A stretch of DNA of 44,417 nucleotides from an uncultured Neomegalonema sp. (GCA_938034615.1 CALHLW010000081.1:1-44417); one strand, 5' to 3'. Counted from the stretch's first letter, positions 35,328 through 43,624 are shown. Notes: generated from the sequence alone by a model not told the origin. Numbers and translations: made by a program.

Positions 35328-36499
35328 TGGATACTCCTGATACCGAGGAAGGCGTCGCGCAGGCTGTCCAAGATGCGGTCATTGACTCGACGCCGTTGGA
35401 GATTCGAGGAGCCGGTACTCGGCTCGGCTTGGGTCGTCCGCTTCAGGCGGCGAGGACCATTTCGCTGAAGGCACTCGATGGGGTCACGCTCTATGAGCCG
35501 GGCGAGCTGACCCTCGTTGCACAGGCTGGGATGACGCTTAAGGCATTGGACGACTTGCTGGAGGGCGAGAACCAGCAACTGACATTCGAGCCGCCCGATC
35601 ACCGCGCCCTGCTCGGTACAAGTGGCGAGCCGACGCTCGGCGGTGCGATTGCCGTCGCTGCGTCTGGCCCCCGTCGCCTGCGAATGGGGGCCGCGCGCGA
35701 CGCGATCCTCGGGTTGCGGTATGTGAATGGCGAGGGCGATATCCTGCGTGCGGGGGGGCGCGTGATGAAGAACGTCACGGGCTATGACGTGCCGAAGCTG
35801 ATGTGCGGGGCCTATGGGACGCTGGGCGTCATCACGGAAATCGGTTTGAAGGTCATGCCGAAATCCGAAATCGTGAAGACTGTGGCGATTGCCGGGCTGT
35901 CGGATGGCAAAGCGATTTCAGCCCTTGCTGCCGCGCTTGCGATGCCCTGCGATGTCAGTGCCGCTGCGCATTTGCCTGACACCGTTTCGCGTGAACTTGG
36001 CTTTTCCGAAGCGGCCACCCTGTTGCGGGTCGAGGGGTTCGAGACGCAGGCAGCCTATCGGATCGAGAGACTGATTGAGGCGTTGGCGGCGTTTGGTGCG
36101 GTTGTGGAGATTCACAGCGATCCGTGGGTGGCGATCCGGGATGTGATGATGTTTGCGGGCGATGACCGAGCAGTCTGGCGCATCTCGATGAAGGCCACCG
36201 ATGCGCCGCTTCTGGTGGCTTCGCTGCGTGAGCAGATTGATGTGGAGGCTTTTTACGATTGGGGCGGCGGTCTCGTGTGGCTGGCCTGTGAAGAAGGACG
36301 CGATGCCAGCGCAGTCGCGATCCGCAAGACTCTGGCGGGCTTTGGCGGCCATGCCACCCTCATGCGCGCCAGCGATGCCGTCCGTGCAGCGGTCCCCGTT
36401 TTCGAGCCTGAAATCGCTCCCATCGCGACCCTGAGTGCGGGCCTCAAATCCCGCTTCGATCCCGCAGGCATTCTCAATCCGGGGCGGATGCGGGCATGA
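35324..36499 (+). CDS. glcE: Glycolate oxidase subunit GlcE
   Basis: The 391-residue FAD-binding protein overlaps glcD (ATGA). It has the shortened FAD_binding_4 pattern (PLEIRGAGTRLGLGRPLQA, TLGGAIAVAASGPRRLRMGAARDAILGLRYVNGEGDILRAGGRVMKNVTGYDVPKLMCGAYGTLGVITEIGLKV, quoted only in part) and ends SRFDPAGILNPGRM, typical of GlcE. It is required with GlcD and GlcF for activity. Its stop overlaps the DUF429 start. Confidence 0.93.
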   Translation: MMDTPDTEEGVAQAVQDAVIDSTPLEIRGAGTRLGLGRPLQAARTISLKALDGVTLYEPGELTLVAQAGMTLKALDDLLEGENQQLTFEPPDHRALLGTSGEPTLGGAIAVAASGPRRLRMGAARDAILGLRYVNGEGDILRAGGRVMKNVTGYDVPKLMCGAYGTLGVITEIGLKVMPKSEIVKTVAIAGLSDGKAISALAAALAMPCDVSAAAHLPDTVSRELGFSEAATLLRVEGFETQAAYRIERLIEALAAFGAVVEIHSDPWVAIRDVMMFAGDDRAVWRISMKATDAPLLVASLREQIDVEAFYDWGGGLVWLACEEGRDASAVAIRKTLAGFGGHATLMRASDAVRAAVPVFEPEIAPIATLSAGLKSRFDPAGILNPGRMRA

Positions 36500-37350
36500 A
36501 GCAAGAAGAGGTCACGGTTACACTTGACGCGCAGGTCGTCGATGCCTTGCAGCCCGATGCTGATGGGTTGGAAGCACGACCTGGGGCCGCTATCCGTAAT
36601 GGGTTGAGAGCTTTAGACAGTTCCGCGATCTGCCACGATGCATTCGTGGGTGTGGACGGGTGCCGGGGAGGGTGGCTGGCCGTCAGCTACGATGACGATC
36701 CTGCAAAGGCGACGCTGCATCACGCCGAGGGCTTCGCCGATCTTCTCGCGATGCTCCCGGAAGCGACTATCGCCGTGGACATGCCCATCGGTCTGCCGGA
36801 GCGCATTACCAAGGGTGGGCGCGGACCGGAGCAATCAATAAGGCCGCTTCTCGGTGAACGCCGCTCGAGCGTTTTCTCCATTCCTTCCCGAAGAGCCGTC
36901 ATGTGCGAGGAGTATCGTGATGCTTGCTCGGTAGCCCTCGATACATCCGACCCGCCGCGCAAGGTCTCGAAGCAGGGGTTTCATCTTTTCCCGAAGATCA
37001 GGGAACTCGACGCCCTGATGACTCCCGCACTGCAGGCGCGCGTGTTCGAAGCCCATCCCGAACTTGCCTTCTGGCGATTGAACAGCGAACAACCGGTTGC
37101 CGAACCCAAGAAGATCAAGGGACGCGTCTCGCCTGACGGCATGGCTGCACGCAAGGCGTTGCTCCTGCGCGAAGGGTACATCGAGGGCTTTCTCGATGCT
37201 CCGTTACCGCGTGGTGCGGGCCGTGACGATCTTCTCGATGCCGCCGTCCTCACCCTGCTGGCCAACCGCATTGTCGATGGGCGCGCGACCCCCTTTCCAC
37301 AAGATTTCCAACGTGATGCGCGCGGCCTGCGCGTCGCCATATGGGCTTGA
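36496..37350 (+). CDS. DUF429 protein (RNase H-like) with N-terminal ribbon-helix-helix-like extension
   Basis: The ATG overlaps the glcE stop (ATGA). The 284-residue protein has a DUF429 core starting FVGVDGCRGGWLAVSYDDD (about residue 49), with AVDMPIGLPER, SSVFSIPSR, HPELAFWRLN and GRDDLLDAAVLTLLANR, a predicted metal-dependent nuclease fold. Most DUF429 proteins start at the VGVDGCRGGW strand. Here about 45 residues precede it: EEVTVTLDAQVVDAL and GAAIRNGLRALD, which look like the strand and helices of a ribbon-helix-helix domain. Its role inside the glycolate oxidase operon is unknown. Confidence 0.8.
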   Translation: MKQEEVTVTLDAQVVDALQPDADGLEARPGAAIRNGLRALDSSAICHDAFVGVDGCRGGWLAVSYDDDPAKATLHHAEGFADLLAMLPEATIAVDMPIGLPERITKGGRGPEQSIRPLLGERRSSVFSIPSRRAVMCEEYRDACSVALDTSDPPRKVSKQGFHLFPKIRELDALMTPALQARVFEAHPELAFWRLNSEQPVAEPKKIKGRVSPDGMAARKALLLREGYIEGFLDAPLPRGAGRDDLLDAAVLTLLANRIVDGRATPFPQDFQRDARGLRVAIWA

Positions 37351-37353
37351 CCG

Positions 37354-37623
37354 ATGGAACTGTTCTCCGATCCTGAATTCTGGAAGGCTCTCTCGGCCTT
37401 CGCATGGCCGATTGCCGTCCTGATCATCGCGTGGCGTTTCAAGGACATGATCCAGAAACTCCTCGGCAGGGAAACCGTCCCTGTTCTGGTGCTGGCCAGC
37501 CGCCGTGCCCTTGAACATCGGGACATGCTGCTGCGTGCGGGAGCCACCGACGTCACCACATCGACGGCTGATGTTCTGAAGTTCGTCGGATCAAGCTGTT
37601 CCGGCAACCGGCACAATGGATAG
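37354..37623 (+). CDS. Small single-pass membrane protein of unknown function in the glc operon
   Basis: The 89-residue ORF starts three bases after the DUF429 stop and ends five bases before glcF. It has one clear membrane segment (FAWPIAVLIIAWRFKDMI, about residues 16-33) followed by a soluble tail with ETVPVLVLASRRALEHRD. I do not recognise a family. Tight spacing supports a real gene. It could anchor or help assemble the glycolate oxidase at the membrane, since GlcD and GlcE are soluble, but this is inference. Confidence 0.65.
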   Translation: MELFSDPEFWKALSAFAWPIAVLIIAWRFKDMIQKLLGRETVPVLVLASRRALEHRDMLLRAGATDVTTSTADVLKFVGSSCSGNRHNG

Positions 37624-37628
37624 GAATC

Positions 37629-38939
37629 ATGCAAACGAACTTTACTGACGCCCAGCTTGCCGATCCGGATACGGCGCGGTCGAACGAAATCCTGCGGACC
37701 TGCGTGCATTGCGGGTTCTGTACGGCGACCTGCCCGACCTACACGCTGCTGGGGGATGAACTCGACAGTCCGAGGGGTCGCATCTATCTCATCAAACAGA
37801 TGCTGGAGGAGGATCGTCCGGCGGACAAGAACACGGTCAAGCATGTGGATCGGTGCCTGTCGTGCCTTGCCTGCATGACGACCTGTCCGTCGGGGGTGCA
37901 TTACATGCATCTGGTCGATCATGCCCGCGCGCATATCGAGAAGACGCATACACGGCCCCTGCATGATCGGGCGCTGCGGAACCTGCTCGCGAAGCTGTTG
38001 CCGAATGACAATCTGTTTCGCCTGTCCCTTCTGGGTGCGAAAATGGCCAAGCCGTTCTCGCGTATCCTGCCCGGCAAGCTCAAGGCCATGGTGGCGCTGA
38101 CGCCGAAGACGATCCACCCGCCGAGCGCCCATGATGAGCCGCAGGTCTTTGCGGCAGAGGGCGAGCGGAAGATGCGGGTGGCGCTGATGACGGGCTGTGC
38201 GCAGAAGGTACTCGATCCCTCGATCAATGCGGCGACGATCCGGCTGCTGACCCGACACGGGGCGGAGGTCGTGATTGCCGATGGTGCAGGCTGCTGCGGG
38301 GCGCTGACGCATCATATGGGCAAGGTGGAGGCGTCACACGCTTCGGCGGCGGCGAATATTCGGGCCTGGATGCAGGAGAAGGCGGGCGAGGGGCTGGACG
38401 CCATTGTCATCAATGCATCGGGCTGCGGAACGACCGTGAAGGATTACGGGCATATGTTCCGCACCAACGACGCGCTGTCGGAGGATGCCGCCATCGTCTC
38501 GGGCCTGACGCGAGATATTTCCGAGGTCATGGGCGAGTTGGGACTGAATGAGCCGGTTCATGCCGAGGCGTTGCGGGTCGCCTATCACGCCGCCTGTTCA
38601 CTGCAACATGGCCAGAAGATCACGGTCGAGCCGAAAGCGCTGCTCAAGATGGCCGGGTTCACGGTGCTGGAGCCGCGTGAGGGGCATCTGTGCTGTGGTT
38701 CGGCGGGAACGTATAATCTGCTTCAGCCGGTCATCGCGGGGCAACTCAAGGAGCGCAAGGTCGCTAATATCGAGGCCACGCGCCCGGATGTGATCTCGAC
38801 GGGGAACATCGGCTGTATGACCCAGATCGCCAGCGGCACGGGCATTCCGGTCGTCCATACCGTGCATCTGCTCGACTGGGCGACCGGCGGGTCGAGACCG
38901 GAGGCGTTGCCTGCGCTCCCGGCCATCGCGGCGGAATAG
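37629..38939 (+). CDS. glcF: Glycolate oxidase iron-sulfur subunit GlcF
   Basis: The 436-residue protein has two 4Fe-4S motifs (CVHCGFCTATCPTY and CLSCLACMTTCPSG) and two CCG domains (GAGCCGALTHH with TGCAQKVLDPSI, and HLCCGSAGTYNLL with YHAACSLQHGQ). It passes electrons from the GlcDE flavins toward quinones. TAGGAATC lies upstream of the ATG. The stop is one base from the stop of the convergent lipoprotein gene, with no visible terminator between them. Confidence 0.94.
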   Translation: MQTNFTDAQLADPDTARSNEILRTCVHCGFCTATCPTYTLLGDELDSPRGRIYLIKQMLEEDRPADKNTVKHVDRCLSCLACMTTCPSGVHYMHLVDHARAHIEKTHTRPLHDRALRNLLAKLLPNDNLFRLSLLGAKMAKPFSRILPGKLKAMVALTPKTIHPPSAHDEPQVFAAEGERKMRVALMTGCAQKVLDPSINAATIRLLTRHGAEVVIADGAGCCGALTHHMGKVEASHASAAANIRAWMQEKAGEGLDAIVINASGCGTTVKDYGHMFRTNDALSEDAAIVSGLTRDISEVMGELGLNEPVHAEALRVAYHAACSLQHGQKITVEPKALLKMAGFTVLEPREGHLCCGSAGTYNLLQPVIAGQLKERKVANIEATRPDVISTGNIGCMTQIASGTGIPVVHTVHLLDWATGGSRPEALPALPAIAAE

Positions 38940-38940
38940 C

Positions 38941-39768
38941 CTATCGCGAGGCGAGTTGCGCGTTGGCCATTGCGCTCTCAAGGTCTGCGAACATGGCTTC
39001 GACTTCCGGGATCAGTTCTTCGACGGCCTGAGCGGTGACCTCGATCCGCAGTTCCTCGGCGCGCTTTTCCGATCCCCACGAGGTGAACAGCTTTTCGACG
39101 TCCTTTTCGGCGCTTGCGCTGCCGTAGCGATAGCCGTTGCGCACGTCGATCAGCACTGCATTTGCGACTGCCTTCGCGGTTAGGGAACGGGTGGGCAGGA
39201 TCGCGCCGCCGATGATCGTCAGATCGGCGAAGGCCAGCCCCGTGTTGCGTGTGTTGCCGCGCACGCCGACCTCGTAGATGAGGACCGCATCGAGATGCTG
39301 TCGCGCGGCACCGATCCGCGCGGTCGAGAGGACGCCGCCGAGGCCGTCTCCTCGCGAGTTGCTGATGGGGCGTGCGACGCTATCGCGTGCGAGACGGGCG
39401 GTCAGGGGGTCGATCGGGGTAAAGCTGCCGTATCGATCGTTCCGTTCGAGGGATGCGAGCATGGCCTCCGCCTCGGTGGCGGGTAGGGCGGTCAGCTTGC
39501 CGCGCGCGATCCGGGCCACGCCGATCTTTGCGGGGAAGCGCAGTGTTGGTTCGACCGCCGCAGCCCGCCGTACCGCTTCGTCCAGCGAGAGGGCTGCGCC
39601 TTGCGAGGTGGCTGCCACCGTGGTCATCCCGGTCTGTGCAGATGGGAGAGTGACCGTCTGAGGGTAGGCCGATAGATAGTCGGAACCGGATGAATATTGT
39701 GTGGATTTGTTCCCGCACGCGGAAAGGCCGAGTGCCGTGACAATGGCGATGAAGGGGATGAGTTTCAT
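38941..39768 (-). CDS. Lipoprotein of unknown function, divergent from DUF6502 gene
   Basis: The start at 39768 follows GGAG (GGAGATCACC) and gives 275 residues beginning MKLIPFIAIVTALGLSACGNKS, a lipoprotein signal with lipobox LSAC; the ORF-track start at 39930 crosses the promoter and is rejected. The mature protein shows LRFPAKIGVARIARGKLTALPATEAEAM, LDAVLIYEVGVRGNTRNTGLAFADLTIIGGAILPTRSLTAKA and a helical C-terminus. This looks like an envelope-stress type lipoprotein, but I cannot name a family. It is probably co-regulated with the divergent DUF6502 gene through two shared operators. Confidence 0.82.
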   Translation of the reverse strand: MKLIPFIAIVTALGLSACGNKSTQYSSGSDYLSAYPQTVTLPSAQTGMTTVAATSQGAALSLDEAVRRAAAVEPTLRFPAKIGVARIARGKLTALPATEAEAMLASLERNDRYGSFTPIDPLTARLARDSVARPISNSRGDGLGGVLSTARIGAARQHLDAVLIYEVGVRGNTRNTGLAFADLTIIGGAILPTRSLTAKAVANAVLIDVRNGYRYGSASAEKDVEKLFTSWGSEKRAEELRIEVTAQAVEELIPEVEAMFADLESAMANAQLASR

Positions 39769-39782
39769 GGTGATCTCCATTA

Positions 39783-39799
39783 ATGTGTAATTTGCACAT
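39783..39799. promoter_or_regulatory. Operator copy 1, ATGTG-N7-CACAT
   Basis: ATGTG-TAATTTG-CACAT lies 15 bp upstream of the lipoprotein start. The same arms and spacer length recur at 39830-39850, centres 49 bp apart. Two copies of the same inverted repeat in a 97-bp divergent intergenic region are strong evidence for a shared regulator. Confidence 0.75.
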
Positions 39800-39829
39800 A
39801 TATTGGAGACGGCCTTGTTGGCAAGATAA

Positions 39830-39850
39830 AAATGTGTCATACGCACATTT
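39830..39850. promoter_or_regulatory. Operator copy 2, AAATGTG-N7-CACATTT
   Basis: Perfect seven-base arms flank a seven-base spacer, 15 bp before the DUF6502 ATG. A possible plus-strand promoter (TTGGAG, 16 bases, GATAAA) ends at its left arm, so occupancy would block transcription of the DUF6502 operon. Confidence 0.75.
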
Positions 39851-39865
39851 CTTGCTGGAGGCTGC

Positions 39866-40669
39866 ATGTCCGATCCCCTTGCTCTGACCGCACTCGACCG
39901 TATCCTGCGGCCCCTCATGCGCCTCGCCATGGCGCGAGGGATCGGGTTTCCGGCCTTGGCGGACAGGCTGAAGACGCTCTATGTTCAAGAGGCTGCGGCA
40001 CTGTTCGTGGCGCGGGGCGAGAAGGTGACTGACAGTCGCATCGCCTTGCTGACCGGGCTACAACGCCGCGAGGTCAAGGCCCGGCGCGGGAGTGAGCCGC
40101 CCTCCGGGCAGAGCGCAGGGGTTCTGCCGCGCATCATTGCCCGCTGGAGGGCCGGGACGCCCTATGCCGAAGGGACGGCACCGCGTCCGTTGCCCCGGCG
40201 TGGGGAGGGATCGTTCGAGGCTCTCGTGGCTGAAATCAGCCGTGATATGCACCCGCGCAGTGCGCTCGATGGGCTGCTGCAACTCGGCTCGGTGTCGGTC
40301 GACCACGAGGACCGGGTCGTGCTGGAGAAGACCGCCCTTCTTCCGGCGGCGGATGAGGCGGCGCTGCTCGATTACATGGCGGCGAATTTGGGCGATCATG
40401 CCGAGGCGGCGGTGGCCAATGTCCTCATCGCCCCTGATTCTGGCCCGTTCTATGAGCGGGCGGTGCATTACAATCATCTGTCCGAAGACTCGCTCGCCAC
40501 GCTCGACGCCACGGCGCGCAAGGCGCAGGATGCGGTGCTGCACCAGCTCAGTGCCGAGGCGCTGGCCTTGCAAAAGAAAGATCGTGAGGCGGGGGCGGTA
40601 ACGGGGCGGTTTCGCCTAGGAGCCTATATCTACCGTGAAGCGGCCCATTCACCGGAGGATGAGGGATGA
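39866..40669 (+). CDS. DUF6502 family protein, probable transcriptional regulator
   Basis: The 267-residue protein starts at 39866 after CTGGAG. The N-terminal 75 residues look like a winged helix (LMRLAMARGIGFPALADRLKTLYVQEA, SRIALLTGLQRREVKARR), followed by a region with RIIARWRAGTPY and a C-terminal helical part (ESALD-like SEDSLATLDATARKAQDAVLHQ). I recall DUF6502 for this layout; the function is not established. The paired ATGTG-N7-CACAT operators at its promoter suggest autoregulation. Stop and next start overlap as ATGA. Confidence 0.75.
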   Translation: MSDPLALTALDRILRPLMRLAMARGIGFPALADRLKTLYVQEAAALFVARGEKVTDSRIALLTGLQRREVKARRGSEPPSGQSAGVLPRIIARWRAGTPYAEGTAPRPLPRRGEGSFEALVAEISRDMHPRSALDGLLQLGSVSVDHEDRVVLEKTALLPAADEAALLDYMAANLGDHAEAAVANVLIAPDSGPFYERAVHYNHLSEDSLATLDATARKAQDAVLHQLSAEALALQKKDREAGAVTGRFRLGAYIYREAAHSPEDEG

Positions 40670-40842
40670 GATTGGTTCTCGCGCTGCTGCTCGCCGTTGC
40701 CATTACGGCCTGTGCCGCCAAGACGCCTTTGCCGCTGCCCGATGATCCTTGTGCCAGTGTGCCGGGGGAGGATGCGGTGGATGGCGGTATCGGGGGAACG
40801 GGCAAGGGGGTCGCGGCGGATTGTGGCAATGCGTTCCTGTGA
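40666..40842 (+). CDS. Small lipoprotein, 58 aa, below the ORF-track cutoff
   Basis: The ATG overlaps the DUF6502 stop (ATGA) and follows GGAGGATGAGGG. The product begins MRLVLALLLAVAITACAAKT, a clean lipoprotein signal with lipobox ITAC giving a lipid-anchored Cys at residue 16. The mature part has two more Cys (DDPCASVPGED and AADCGNAF) around a Gly-rich segment, perhaps one disulfide. Its stop overlaps the protease GTG (GTGA). It was missed by the track only because it is under 60 residues. Function unknown. Confidence 0.78.
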   Translation: MRLVLALLLAVAITACAAKTPLPLPDDPCASVPGEDAVDGGIGGTGKGVAADCGNAFL

Positions 40843-41555
40843 GGCGTGGGGTCTTTCTCTTCGTGCTGCTGTTGTTGGGACAGGGCGCTGAGGCGCAGGA
40901 TCGTAAGCTCGGGACCGTTGGCCTCGAAGATCGCCGCATCGCGACCGATCCACGTTTTGCCGCCGTTGGCAGGCTTAATCTCGCGGGTACGGGGTTTTGC
41001 AGCGCGACATTGATCGCGCCCGCCTTGGCGCTGACCGCCGCCCATTGCCTGTTCCACAAGCGCACCGGTAAGCCGATCCCGCCTGACCGCATCCATTTCG
41101 TTGCCGGATTTCGCAAGGGCAAGTACCTCGCGCATCGGCGGGGGAGCGCGGTTTCGGTGCACGAGGGGTTTGTTCCGGGCGTGGCGACCGTGGCGGCGAT
41201 GCGCCATGATGTGGGGCTTGTGATCCTCGAAAAACCCATTCCCGAAACGACGATCCGGCCAATCCCCCTCGACCGCACGACGAAAAGCGTGCGGCTGACG
41301 GTGCCGCTGACGGTCGTTTCCTATGCCCGCGACAGAGCTTATCTGCCGAGCGTCGAGCGGGGCTGTGTCGTGAGGGCGGTGGAGGGGCGGTTGCTGTTCA
41401 CCGATTGCGATACGAATTTCGGCGCATCCGGCTCGCCTGTCCTGACCGAAAGAGGCGGAGCCTTGCGCGTTCTCGGGATCATCAGCGGGATTGCGACGGT
41501 GAAGGGAAATCTGCGCCGCACGGTGGCCGTGCGCGCGCATGAGAAGGCGGAATAG
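40839..41555 (+). CDS. Secreted trypsin-like serine protease (S1 family)
   Basis: The GTG at 40839 overlaps the small lipoprotein stop and gives 238 residues with signal peptide MRRGVFLFVLLLLGQGAEAQ; the ORF-track start at 40749 lies inside the lipoprotein gene. The triad is visible as His in ALTAAHCLF, Asp in MRHDVGLVILEKP and Ser in NFGASGSPVL. Cys pairs fit S1 disulfides. It should act in the periplasm or outside. The coupled order DUF6502-lipoprotein-protease suggests the lipoprotein is a partner, inhibitor or substrate. Confidence 0.88.
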   Translation: MRRGVFLFVLLLLGQGAEAQDRKLGTVGLEDRRIATDPRFAAVGRLNLAGTGFCSATLIAPALALTAAHCLFHKRTGKPIPPDRIHFVAGFRKGKYLAHRRGSAVSVHEGFVPGVATVAAMRHDVGLVILEKPIPETTIRPIPLDRTTKSVRLTVPLTVVSYARDRAYLPSVERGCVVRAVEGRLLFTDCDTNFGASGSPVLTERGGALRVLGIISGIATVKGNLRRTVAVRAHEKAE

Positions 41556-41558
41556 GCT

Positions 41559-42188
41559 TCAGTATTCCACGCCGATCTGGGCTTTGACGCCGGAGCGGAA
41601 CGGATGCTTGACCAGTTCCATCTCTGTCACGAGGTCGGCGATCTCGATCAGCTCTTCCTTGGCGTTGCGGCCCGTGAGGACCACATGGGTCATCTCAGGT
41701 TTTTCGTCCACGAGGAAGGCCACGACATCGGCAATGTCGATATAGTCGTAGCGCAAGGCGATGTTGATCTCGTCGAGCAGGACCATGGTGTTGCGCTCGT
41801 CGCGGATCAGTTCCTTGGATTTCTCCCATGCGGCCTGCGCCATTTCGGTGTCGCGGGCCTTGTCCTGGGTTTCCCAGGTGAAGCCTTCGCCCATGGTATG
41901 AAACGCGCATTTGTCGGCGAAATGTGATGTGATGAGGTCGCGTTCGCCGGTGGACATACCGCCCTTGATGAACTGCACGACGGCGCAGGGCATATCATGG
42001 GCAATGCAGCGGAAGATCATGCCGAAGGCAGCGGAGGACTTGCCCTTGCCCTTGCCGGTATGGACGATGACGAGGCCGCGCTTGTCGGTCTTGGTCGCCA
42101 TGATCTTGTCGCGCGCGGCCTTCTTCTTGGCCATCTTGCTCGCATGTTTGGCGAGGTCTTCGCCCGTGGCGGGGGTTTCGTCGGCCAT
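41559..42188 (-). CDS. cobO: Cob(I)yrinic acid a,c-diamide adenosyltransferase
   Basis: AGGAG upstream of the ATG at 42188 fixes the start (209 aa); the ORF-track start at 42395 lies in the preceding gene. The P-loop is HTGKGKGKSSAAFGM, with VVQFIKGGMSTGERDLI, MVLLDEINIALRYDYID and HVVLTGRNAKEELIEIADLVTEM, all typical of CobO/BtuR. It adenosylates the corrinoid cobalt in cobalamin synthesis or salvage. It follows the Pro/Ala-rich lipoprotein gene by 14 bp; no other cob genes are in the window. Confidence 0.94.
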   Translation of the reverse strand: MADETPATGEDLAKHASKMAKKKAARDKIMATKTDKRGLVIVHTGKGKGKSSAAFGMIFRCIAHDMPCAVVQFIKGGMSTGERDLITSHFADKCAFHTMGEGFTWETQDKARDTEMAQAAWEKSKELIRDERNTMVLLDEINIALRYDYIDIADVVAFLVDEKPEMTHVVLTGRNAKEELIEIADLVTEMELVKHPFRSGVKAQIGVEY

Positions 42189-42202
42189 GGAGGCTCCTAG
42201 GG

Positions 42203-43624
42203 TCAGCGTAAGGCGAGAGGTTTGTTCTGTCCGCAGATGATCTGCGGGGCAGTCAGCGTCGCCGCCGCCGAAAGATCGGGCGGTGTGGTCAGGATCGACC
42301 GTCCCGAGCACAGCGTCAACTCCAGATCGGCATCTTCGAGAATTGCGAGGGCCTCGACCTCGCCGTTCTCGATCAGACGCACGGCATCTGTCCATTCGGC
42401 GCTGTCGCCATCCACCGCACTGCCCACGGCGCTGCCGATGCCGTAGGGGGTGGCGTCGATGGAGGCGAGATCGAGCGACGTATCCTGATCGGTGCCGAGG
42501 GTCGAGGGTTTGCCGGGGGTCGGGAAGAACCGTGCGCTCAGATCGCCGCCCGGTTCACGGGGGATGGTCACGTCCGGCGGGGCCACGGAGGCGGCGGTCG
42601 AGCCGGGCAGGACGGCGGCTTGCTGCACGTCGAAGGCTCGTTGTGGTTTCGCGCGGCGCGGCTTGGCGGTTGGCGAGGGTGTGCGGGCGAGGATGTAGGG
42701 TTTCAGGCCCGGTATCGGGGCGCGCTCTACCACGGGGCGTGGAGCAGGGGCCGGACGTGCGGAGGGCGGTGGCGGTGCAAGCGCCGCGACCTGACGCGGT
42801 TGCGGTGCAGCAGGAGTGGGCGCTACATCGGCGGGCTGAGGCGCAGGCGGCTGGGCAACTGCGCGGCGAGGTGCAGGTTCGCTTGGTCTGGTGTCGTTCG
42901 AGGTCGTCCGCGTGGCGAAGCGTCCCAGGATCGGACGGCGCTGCTGTGGCGGATTGGCGCGAGCCTGCCGCGAGTCGCCTCGACGGGACGCTGCCTGCGC
43001 CGCCCGCTCGCGGAGCGTGCGCTCGGCCACTGCCTCGGCGGCAAGCGCGGTCGCTTCTGCTTCGGCTGCCGCTGCCCGTGCAGCGTTCAGTTCGGCCTCG
43101 TCCGGCTCGTCGAGCACACGTTCCGACGCCGATGCGGCTTCGACCACTTCGAAGGGGGCGAACCCGCCCTCATAGTTCGGGTCCGCAGCTTCGCCTTGAC
43201 TGGCCGCCGCCCGCTGCCGGTTGCCGCCGCGTTTGAGGTTCTCAGCGCGAACGGTCTCGATCCGGGCCAGCAATTCGGCAAGGGCCGACCGTCGGGCGTC
43301 GGCCTCACGCCGGGCGTTTTCTGCCTGCATGATCTCGAAAAGCTCGGTTGACTCGAAGTCGTCATTCTCTGGCGGTGCGGCCTCTGCAAATGTGGCCTGT
43401 TCCAAGGGTATGACAGGAGGCGGGTTCGGCAGAACGGTCGCCCTCGGCGGCTGCGGCGCCCGCTGAATAATGTAGCTTTCCGAGACTGGTGGAGACGAAG
43501 CCGGAGGCGGCGTAGCTGGTATAGTGTAGACTGCCTGCCCGCCGCCGGACGGCGACCCGGCGCATCCCGCAAGGAAGCCGAGCGCGGCGAGAAAAATCGG
43601 AAAGCGGCTGCTTCGAAACGTCAT
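42203..43624 (-). CDS. Large Pro/Ala/Arg-rich lipoprotein, low complexity
   Basis: The 473-residue protein begins MTFRSSRFPIFLAALGFLAGCAGSPSGGG, a lipoprotein signal with lipobox LAGC. A Pro-rich linker, an Ala/Glu-rich probable coiled coil (about 90-220, ELLARIETVRAENLKRGG, AARAAAAEAEATALAAEAVA), a second Pro/Ala-rich spacer, and a C-terminal globular part (about 380-473: TDAVRLIENGEVEALAILEDADLELTLCSGR) follow. It may span the periplasm from the outer membrane. I do not recognise a family. It precedes cobO by 14 bp, likely on one transcript. Confidence 0.8.
   Translation of the reverse strand: MTFRSSRFPIFLAALGFLAGCAGSPSGGGQAVYTIPATPPPASSPPVSESYIIQRAPQPPRATVLPNPPPVIPLEQATFAEAAPPENDDFESTELFEIMQAENARREADARRSALAELLARIETVRAENLKRGGNRQRAAASQGEAADPNYEGGFAPFEVVEAASASERVLDEPDEAELNAARAAAAEAEATALAAEAVAERTLRERAAQAASRRGDSRQARANPPQQRRPILGRFATRTTSNDTRPSEPAPRRAVAQPPAPQPADVAPTPAAPQPRQVAALAPPPPSARPAPAPRPVVERAPIPGLKPYILARTPSPTAKPRRAKPQRAFDVQQAAVLPGSTAASVAPPDVTIPREPGGDLSARFFPTPGKPSTLGTDQDTSLDLASIDATPYGIGSAVGSAVDGDSAEWTDAVRLIENGEVEALAILEDADLELTLCSGRSILTTPPDLSAAATLTAPQIICGQNKPLALR

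Noticed and set aside
36981-38315. 444-aa minus-strand ORF across DUF429, the small membrane gene and glcF
   Set aside because: It crosses three plus-strand genes and shows no protein motif.
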